Source: Actinomycetes bacterium (GTDB lineage: Bacteria; Actinomycetota; Actinomycetes; S36-B12). From it: DNA of 7,046 bases. Under the pieces are notes generated by a model. It was not told the DNA's origin. It was given only the letters and a program-made list of their open reading frames with translations, and made no database searches. The translations under genes and the position numbers were made by a program. This document shows, one piece after another, positions 1 to 7,046 of this stretch (its first letter is position 1; each line of letters begins with the position of its first letter). The DNA lies in the NCBI GenBank assembly GCA_030425745.1, contig JAUHZW010000112.1, positions 1 to 7,046 on the forward strand, written 5' to 3'.

Positions 1-2
1 TG

Positions 3-1108
<1,106 letters not shown>

Positions 1109-1109
<1 letters not shown>

Positions 1110-2026
1110 TGTCCGGCATCCGGCGGGATGCCGTGCGCGTGGTCGTCCCCGCCACCAGCGCCAACCTGGGCCCGGCGTTCGACTCCGCAGGCCTGGCCCT
1201 CGCGGTCTATGACGATCTGGTGGCGATGGCCACCGAGGACGAGGGCGTCCTCGTCGAGGTCGCCGGCGAGGGGGAGGACTCCGTGCCGCGCGACGAGCAG
1301 CACCTGGTGGTGCAGGCGATGAGGTCGGCCTTCGATGCGATGGATGTCACGGTCCCGGGATTCGTGCTGCGCTGCATCAACTCCATCCCGCATGGCCGTG
1401 GCCTCGGTTCCTCCGCCGCGGCGATCGTCGGAGGGATCGTCCTGGCCCGAGCCATGGTCGACGACGGTCACGAGCGGCTGACCGATGACGATGTGCTGCA
1501 GTTGGCGCTCGCCCGCGAGCCGCACCCGGACAACATCGCAGCCGCGCTGCACGGCGGCTTCACCGTCGCGTGGGTGGATGCCGACGGCCGTGCCGACGTG
1601 GCGCGGATGCAGGCCCATGAGAGCGTCCGGCCGGTGGCGATGGTGCCCTCCGGCTCACTGTCGACCGCTCAGGCGCGCACGTTGCTGCCGGAGTCGGTGA
1701 CCCTGCATCAGGCGACCGTGAACATCGCCCGCTCCGCTCTCCTCGTCCACGCCCTGACCATGGACCCGACGCGGCTGATGGCCGCCACCGAGGACACCAT
1801 CCACCAGGACAGCCGCGCTGCCGCGTATCCGGCATCGCTGGCGCTGGTGGCCGCCCTCCGCGAGGCCGGCATCCCTGCCGTCGTCTCCGGTGCCGGGCCG
1901 TCCGTGCTCGCGTTCGTCGACGACTCGACCCGCCAGCACGCGATCTTGGCGGACGAGAGCGAATGGATCGTGCGTGAGGTGGCGGTCTCGCCGACCGGAG
2001 CGCGCGAGGTGCCGCTCGGTCCGTGA
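1109..2026 (+). CDS. thrB: Homoserine kinase
   Basis: This GHMP-family kinase phosphorylates L-homoserine with ATP to give O-phosphohomoserine, the substrate of the ThrC encoded just upstream. The 305-residue length is usual for the family. GHMP motif 1 is PATSANLGPAFDSAG at residues 14-28. The glycine/serine-rich ATP-binding loop is HGRGLGSSAAA at 95-105. The C-terminal motif 3 is SGAGPSVLAF at 260-269. I chose the ATG at 1109 because it forms TGATG with the thrC stop and places motif 1 fourteen residues in, as in relatives. A longer frame starting at 989 would lie mostly within thrC and is not credible. No Shine-Dalgarno sequence precedes the ATG, so translation is probably coupled to thrC termination. 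A hom-thrC-thrB operon is normal in Actinobacteria; hom is not seen here because the left flank is cut or chimeric. Confidence 0.97.
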
Positions 2027-2041
2027 CCGACCTCGCAGCCG

Positions 2042-2068
2042 CCGCACCGGGGTGCCTCTCCGGGGCGG
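2042..2068 (+). terminator. Candidate hairpin after thrB
   Basis: CCGCACCGG (2042-2050) can pair with CCGGGGCGG (2060-2068) through eight G-C pairs and one A.G mismatch around a nine-base loop. It begins 16 bases after the thrB stop. No T-run follows, so it is at best a U-poor terminator of the sort proposed for high-GC bacteria. It could also be chance pairing in GC-rich DNA. Confidence 0.3.
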
Positions 2069-2082
2069 AGGAGTCCCGGTGC

Positions 2083-2088
2083 TACCCT
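2083..2088 (+). promoter_or_regulatory. Weak -10 candidate for rho
   Basis: TACCCT lies within GTGCTACCCTTC and fits the loose actinobacterial TANNNT pattern. No recognisable -35 box sits 17-18 bases upstream. It is the best match I found in the 265-nt thrB-rho gap, and would leave an untranslated leader of roughly 195 bases before rho. Promoter scanning by eye is weak at this GC content. Confidence 0.22.
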
Positions 2089-2152
2089 TCAGGGGTTCCG
2101 GCAGGACGAGGCAGCGGATCAATCCGACTGGCTCCCTGATCTTCCTCAAGAG

Positions 2153-2218
2153 ATGTTCACGGAACTCACCCACATCAGCGCTTCGGCCGCATCAGCGCCG
2201 CAGCACGCAGTGAGGTGA
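2153..2218 (+). other. Possible 21-codon ORF in the rho leader
   Basis: An ATG at 2153 opens a 21-codon frame (starting MFTELTHISAS, ending PQHAVR) that stops at TGA 2216-2218, 73 bases before the rho start. AAGAG lies directly against the ATG, too close to act as a normal Shine-Dalgarno sequence, so it could be translated only as a leaderless message or not at all. I recognise no family. The direct repeat CATCAGCG (2173-2180 and 2190-2197) lies within it. It is recorded because the rho leader is otherwise empty; a chance ORF is more likely. Confidence 0.12.
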
Positions 2219-2278
2219 TCACGCTCCTGAACTACCGACGGAGCGGACTGTCCCACCCTCATCGACGAGGGCGAATCC

Positions 2279-2285
2279 AGAAGGA
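2279..2285 (+). promoter_or_regulatory. Ribosome binding site for rho
   Basis: AGAAGGA lies six bases before GTG 2292 and decides that start. It sits within a short direct repeat, GAATCCA at 2273-2279 and 2284-2290. Just upstream, CCCTC and GAGGG (2256-2260 and 2267-2271) could form a five-pair hairpin near the initiation region. Confidence 0.65.
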
Positions 2286-2291
2286 ATCCAC

Positions 2292-4094
<1,803 letters not shown>

Positions 4095-4100
4095 CCGGAT

Positions 4101-4129
4101 TTCGTCGCCTCGCCACGAGGTGGCATACT
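4101..4129 (+). promoter_or_regulatory. Candidate rpmE promoter
   Basis: CATACT at 4124-4129 (context TGGCATACTGATG) is a good -10 hexamer. Seventeen bases upstream is TTCGTC at 4101-4106, a poor but correctly spaced -35. Transcription would start near 4136, which is the first base of the leader stem-loop described next. That coincidence supports both calls. Assigned by eye only. Confidence 0.45.
4104..4124 (+). terminator. Candidate hairpin after rho
   Basis: GTCGCCTCG (4104-4112) pairs with CGAGGTGGC (4116-4124) through nine consecutive pairs, two of them G-U, around the loop CCA. It begins ten bases after the rho stop. No T-run follows. It overlaps the spacer of the proposed rpmE promoter, so it may be a weak rho terminator, incidental pairing, or both elements sharing the same bases. 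Confidence 0.35.
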
Positions 4130-4135
4130 GATGCG

Positions 4136-4178
4136 GCTCCGGTTCACGAACGCCCACCCGGGCGGTTCGACCCGGAGC
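4136..4178 (+). promoter_or_regulatory. Stem-loop leader of rpmE, candidate L31 autoregulatory element
   Basis: The RNA can fold almost end to end. The outer stem pairs GCTCCGG (4136-4142) with CCGGAGC (4172-4178), seven perfect pairs. An internal loop TTCA/AC follows, then CGAA (4147-4150) pairs with TTCG (4166-4169), G4165 is bulged, CGCCC (4151-4155) pairs with GGGCG (4160-4164), and ACCC closes the loop. The structure ends one base before the AGGAGAGGA ribosome binding site (4180-4188). Published comparative-genomics work has proposed structured L31 leaders in several phyla, including Actinobacteria, where L31 would repress its own mRNA. I infer that this belongs to that class; I could not compare it with a covariance model. 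Confidence 0.55.
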
Positions 4179-4192
4179 GAGGAGAGGACACC

Positions 4193-4408
4193 ATGAAGGC
4201 TGACATCCACCCCGCCTACGGGGAGACCACCGTGACGTGCACCTGCGGCACGACGTTCACGACCCGCAGCACCGCGAAGGACGGCATCATCCACGCCGAC
4301 GTGTGCTCCGCGTGCCACCCGTTCTACACGGGCAAGCAGAAGATCCTCGACACCGGCGGCCGCGTCGCGAAGTTCGAGAGCCGCTACGGCAAGAAGGACG
4401 CCAACTAG
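4193..4408 (+). CDS. rpmE: 50S ribosomal protein L31, zinc-ribbon (C+) form
   Basis: L31 is a small protein of the 50S subunit that helps bridge it to the 30S subunit. The 71-residue product starts MKADIHPAY, the family signature, and carries four cysteines, Cys16, Cys18, Cys38 and Cys41 (CTC and CSAC), which make this the zinc-binding C+ form, as opposed to the cysteine-free zinc-starvation paralogue. The middle contains TFTTRST and the typical HPFYTGKQK. The ATG at 4193 is set by AGGAGAGGA at 4180-4188; the frame is open further upstream but without family similarity. It appears to have its own promoter, a structured leader and a strong downstream hairpin, so it is probably transcribed largely as a single-gene unit between rho and prfA. 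Confidence 0.98.
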   Translation: MKADIHPAYGETTVTCTCGTTFTTRSTAKDGIIHADVCSACHPFYTGKQKILDTGGRVAKFESRYGKKDAN

Positions 4409-4414
4409 CTTCAC

Positions 4415-4490
4415 CGCCCCGGGCGCCGGTTCGGCGCCTACCGCGTGTCTCCCCCGTCACGCGGTAGGCCCCCGACCGGCGCCCGGGGTG
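4415..4490 (+). terminator. Large nested palindrome after rpmE, probable terminator
   Basis: This region is a two-part inverted repeat. The outer arms CCCCGGGCGCCGGT (4417-4430) and ACCGGCGCCCGGGG (4475-4488) are perfectly complementary over 14 bases and extend by G-U and C-G pairs to 4415/4490. The inner arms CCTACCGCGTG (4437-4447) and CACGCGGTAGG (4458-4468) match over 11 bases around a ten-base loop. The six-base stretches between them pair partly. The hairpin starts seven bases after the rpmE stop and is followed by TTTC (4491-4494), a short T stretch. It fits a strong rpmE terminator. The near-symmetry means it could act on both strands, although no convergent gene is present. Confidence 0.75.
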
Positions 4491-4534
4491 TTTCATGTTC
4501 CGGGAGCGATCCCGCACCACCGAGGGAGCCCTGC

Positions 4535-5608
4535 ATGTTCGAGTCCTGTGTGGACCTCGTCGCCGAGTACGCCGAGGTCGAGCAGCAGCTGGCGGATCCG
4601 GCCGTGCACGGCGATCAGGCCGCCGCGCGCCGGCTCGGGCGGCGCTTCGCCGAGCTCGGCCCCGTGGTGGCGACCTATCGGGAATGGCAGTCCGCGTGCG
4701 ACGACCTCGTCGCCGCGCAGGAACTGGCGGATGCCGACCCCGACTTCGCCGAGGAGGTGGTCACGCAGGAGGAGCGGCGCGACGCGGCCGCCGAGCGGCT
4801 GACCGAGCTGCTCCTGCCCCGTGACCCCATGGACGACAAGGACGTCATCCTCGAGGTCAAGGCGGGGGAGGGCGGCGAGGAGTCCGCCCTGTTCGCCGGT
4901 GACCTCGCCCGCATGTACCTGCGCTACGCCGAGCGGCACGGCTGGAGCGCCCAGATCATCGATTCGGTCGAGTCCGACCTCGGCGGCTACAAGGACATCT
5001 CGATCGCGGTCAAGGCCAAGGGCAATCCCGAACCCGGGCAGGCACCCTTCGCGCGGCTGAAGTTCGAAGGCGGTGTGCATCGGGTCCAGCGCGTGCCGGT
5101 GACCGAGTCACAGGGACGCATCCACACGTCTGCCGCCGGTGTTCTCGTGCTGCCGGAGGCGGAGGAGGTCGACGTCGTCATCGACCCCAATGATCTGCGC
5201 ATCGACGTGTACCGGTCGTCCGGCCCCGGCGGGCAGAGCGTCAACACGACTGATTCCGCGGTGCGCATCACCCACCTGCCCACCGGTGTGGTGGTCTCGT
5301 GCCAGAACGAGAAGAGCCAGCTGCAGAACAAGGAGTCCGCGATGCGGATCCTCCGCGCCCGACTGCTCGCCGAGGCGGAGGCGGCAGCGGCGGCGGAGGC
5401 GTCCGACGCGCGGCGTTCCCAGGTGCGCACGGTCGACCGCAGCGAGCGCATCCGCACCTACAACTTCCCCGAGAACCGCATCAACGACCACCGGGTCGGA
5501 TTCAAGGCCCACAACCTCGATCAGGTCCTCGACGGTGACCTCGAGGCCGTCATCGACGCCTGCGTCGAGGCCGATCGGGCGAGCCGGCTGAGCGAGCCGT
5601 CGGCGTGA
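4535..5608 (+). CDS. prfA: Peptide chain release factor 1
   Basis: RF1 reads UAA and UAG in the ribosomal A site and triggers release of the finished protein. The 357 residues match the usual length. The codon-recognition tripeptide is PVT at 188-190 in HRVQRVPVTESQGRIHTSA; RF2 would have SPF, so this is RF1, and V in place of the A of E. coli PAT is, as I recall, normal in Actinobacteria. The catalytic GGQ is at 232-234 in SGPGGQSVNTTDSAVR. RTYNFPENRINDHR follows near the C-terminus. The ATG at 4535 has GAGGGAG at 4522-4528, six bases upstream, and gives the family N-terminus; the frame extends to 4445 but that part lies in the terminator palindrome. prmC overlaps its end by four bases. PrmC methylates the GGQ glutamine, so enzyme and substrate genes are adjacent. 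Confidence 0.98.
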   Translation: MFESCVDLVAEYAEVEQQLADPAVHGDQAAARRLGRRFAELGPVVATYREWQSACDDLVAAQELADADPDFAEEVVTQEERRDAAAERLTELLLPRDPMDDKDVILEVKAGEGGEESALFAGDLARMYLRYAERHGWSAQIIDSVESDLGGYKDISIAVKAKGNPEPGQAPFARLKFEGGVHRVQRVPVTESQGRIHTSAAGVLVLPEAEEVDVVIDPNDLRIDVYRSSGPGGQSVNTTDSAVRITHLPTGVVVSCQNEKSQLQNKESAMRILRARLLAEAEAAAAAEASDARRSQVRTVDRSERIRTYNFPENRINDHRVGFKAHNLDQVLDGDLEAVIDACVEADRASRLSEPSA

Positions 5609-6624
5609 CCCTTCCCGACGACCACACCTACGGGGCGCGCGTCACCGTCCGTGATGTGCTCTTCGACGCCGAGCGTCGACTGACCATCGCCGGTGTGCCC
5701 TCCCCGTCGGTCGATGCGGCGGAGATCGTCGCGCATGCGATGGGCACGACCCGCAGTCGCCTGTTCCTCCAGGAGGCGCCGACGGAGGAGGAGAAGGTCC
5801 GCATCGAGCAGCTGCTCGCACGCCGGCTGAGCCGGGTTCCGCTCCAGCACCTGCTGGGAACGGCGGCGTTCCGCTACCTCGAGGTCGAGGTGGGTCCCGG
5901 GGTGTTCATCCCGCGGCCGGAGACCGAACTGCTCGCGGAGGCCGGGATCCGCTCGCTGGTCGAGCGGCCGGAGGGGGAGCGCGTCGCCGTGGACCTGTGC
6001 TCGGGCAGCGGAATCCTCGCCCTGGCTCTCGCCACCGAGGCGCCGGGCAGCATCGTCCACGCGGTCGAGCTCGATGACGATGCCGTCACGTGGACGCGCC
6101 GCAACGTCGAGGCCCATGCGGCCCAGCTGGCTGACTGCGGATCCCGGGTGGAGGTGCACCACGCCGATGCCGGTGCCGTGGCCGAGGGTGAACTCGCTCG
6201 GCTGACCGGCCGGGTCGATGTGATCGTCTCGAACCCGCCGTACATCCCGGACCAGATGATCCCTCGCGAGCCGGAGGTCCGCGATCACGAGCCGGCCGTC
6301 GCGCTCTACGGGGGTCCGGACGGGCTCGATGTCGTCCACCGCATCGCCCGCACTGCGGCCGTCCTGCTGCGCCCCGGCGGACTGCTGGCAGTCGAGCATG
6401 CCGACGTGCAGGGGTCCGCGGCCGGCGAAGCCGGTGTGCCCGGAGCCCTCGAGGCCTGCATCGCGGATGCGGCCCTGTCGTCCCGGAGCGGGGTCCCGGT
6501 GGGGGAGTGCGCCTATGACGACGTCGTCGACCGCACCGACCTGAACGGCCTGCCGCGCCTGACGCTGGCGCGCAAGCGTGCAGCCGAGGCAGGCAGCAGC
6601 GGGGCGGGGAGTGCTCGGTCGTGA
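5605..6624 (+). CDS. prmC: Release factor glutamine methyltransferase
   Basis: PrmC (HemK) transfers a methyl group from S-adenosylmethionine to the GGQ glutamine of RF1 and RF2. An N-terminal helical release-factor-binding domain covers about residues 12-85. GVFIPRPETELL around 99-110 is a family signature. The SAM loop is VDLCSGSG at 129-136, with CS where GT is commoner. The catalytic NPPY is at 210-213 (VSNPPYIP), and the tail contains EHADVQG and PRLTLARK. At 339 residues it is longer than the usual 275-290: there is extra sequence between the last strands (about 270-300) and a Ser/Gly-rich C-terminal tail, so the length seems lineage-specific and not due to damage. GTG 5605 overlaps the prfA stop as GTGA, and no clear ribosome binding site is visible, which suggests translational coupling. 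Confidence 0.96.
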   Translation: MTLPDDHTYGARVTVRDVLFDAERRLTIAGVPSPSVDAAEIVAHAMGTTRSRLFLQEAPTEEEKVRIEQLLARRLSRVPLQHLLGTAAFRYLEVEVGPGVFIPRPETELLAEAGIRSLVERPEGERVAVDLCSGSGILALALATEAPGSIVHAVELDDDAVTWTRRNVEAHAAQLADCGSRVEVHHADAGAVAEGELARLTGRVDVIVSNPPYIPDQMIPREPEVRDHEPAVALYGGPDGLDVVHRIARTAAVLLRPGGLLAVEHADVQGSAAGEAGVPGALEACIADAALSSRSGVPVGECAYDDVVDRTDLNGLPRLTLARKRAAEAGSSGAGSARS

Positions 6625-7046
6625 CGCAGCGCATCCAGTGCGCTGACGGGGCGCACCGCGAGCAGGCCGTCGCGTCGGCTCTGGCCGCGCTGCGCCGCGG
6701 TGACCTCGTCGTCCTGCCCACCGAATCGGTGTATGCGGTCGCCGCTGACGCCTTCTCCCGCCGCGGGGTCGCGACCCTCCGCGAGGCCAAGGGCTACGAG
6801 GACGACGCTCCGCTTCCGGTCATGGTCGGCAGCCGCACCACCGTCCCGGGCATCGCCGCCCGGGTGGGGCCGGAGGCCGATGCCCTGATGGGTCGCTGCT
6901 GGCCGGGCTCGCTGACCCTGCTGCTGACACCCCAGCCGAGCCTGGCGTGGGATCTCCCGGCCGAGGCGCCGCTGGCGGTCCGGATGCCCCTCCACCCGGT
7001 CGCCCTCGCCGTGCTCCAGGCCACGGGCCCCGTCGTGGTCACCGCC
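6621..7046 (+). CDS. tsaC: Threonylcarbamoyl-AMP synthase (TsaC/Sua5 family), 3' truncated
   Basis: This family makes threonylcarbamoyl-AMP from threonine, bicarbonate and ATP, the first step of t6A at position 37 of ANN-decoding tRNAs. The frame starts at GTG 6621, overlapping the prmC stop as GTGA, and runs 142 codons to the window edge with no stop; usual lengths are about 200-330, so roughly a third or more is missing. The YrdC fold is recognisable: RRGDLVVLPTESVYAVAADAF at residues 25-45, AKG at 56-58, PLPVMV at 64-69, WPGSLTLLL and AVRMPLHP. The SxN motif expected near the end is just beyond the edge (VVVTA is the last part seen). Two signature positions differ: the usual PTxTVYG reads PTESVYA, and the KxR motif reads Lys57-Gly58-Tyr59. 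The location after prmC is the standard actinobacterial arrangement. Family assignment is firm; activity is less certain. Confidence 0.9.
   Translation, partial: MTQRIQCADGAHREQAVASALAALRRGDLVVLPTESVYAVAADAFSRRGVATLREAKGYEDDAPLPVMVGSRTTVPGIAARVGPEADALMGRCWPGSLTLLLTPQPSLAWDLPAEAPLAVRMPLHPVALAVLQATGPVVVTA

Noticed and set aside
4445..4534. N-terminal extension of prfA from an upstream GTG at 4445
   Set aside because: This stretch is the inner and outer right arm of the terminator palindrome. The ATG at 4535 has a well-placed GAGGGAG and yields the standard RF1 N-terminus.
5096..5104. PVT in place of PAT in RF1 as a possible change of stop-codon specificity
   Set aside because: To my recollection PVT is common in actinobacterial RF1 (M. 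tuberculosis has the same context), and the rest of the recognition region is standard.

Overview
The window looks like a piece of a high-GC actinobacterial (Actinomycetota) chromosome. The gene order thrC-thrB-rho-rpmE-prfA-prmC-tsaC, the heavily G/C-biased third codon positions, the Rho protein with a large low-complexity N-terminal insertion, and the RF1 'PVT' tripeptide all point that way. Order or genus is a guess; Micrococcales would fit. Both ends are cut inside genes, so this could be a short contig or an arbitrary slice.

Layout. At 3-1109 an open frame runs in from the left edge. From about position 130 onward it is threonine synthase (thrC), but its first ~42 codons read like the N-terminus of a glycoside hydrolase family 97 protein instead of a ThrC N-terminus. 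The usual upstream partner, hom, is absent. thrB (1109-2026) overlaps thrC by one base, and together they encode the last two steps of threonine synthesis. A 265-nt gap (2027-2291) holds a GC-rich hairpin, a weak promoter candidate, a doubtful 21-codon ORF and the rho ribosome binding site. rho (2292-4094) encodes a 600-residue termination factor with an Asn/Asp/Arg-rich repeat-bearing insertion. The 98-nt gap before rpmE holds a promoter candidate and a well-formed stem-loop that would begin at the predicted transcription start and end one base before the Shine-Dalgarno sequence, so it is a good candidate for a ribosomal-protein leader. rpmE (4193-4408) encodes zinc-ribbon L31. A large nested palindrome (4415-4490) follows and looks like its terminator. 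Then prfA (4535-5608), prmC (5605-6624) and tsaC (6621 to the right edge, truncated) are joined by 4-base GTGA overlaps.

How the genes fit together. The right half is a gene-expression cluster: transcription termination (Rho), a ribosomal protein (L31), release factor 1, the methyltransferase that modifies the GGQ glutamine of release factors (PrmC), and a TsaC/Sua5 enzyme for tRNA t6A synthesis. The left half is amino-acid biosynthesis.

I see no undescribed multi-gene system. The points that merit a second look are the GH97/ThrC junction (probably a chimeric assembly end, possibly a real fusion), the rpmE leader structure, the nested terminator palindrome, the repeat tracts in Rho, and the altered KxR and VYG motifs in TsaC.
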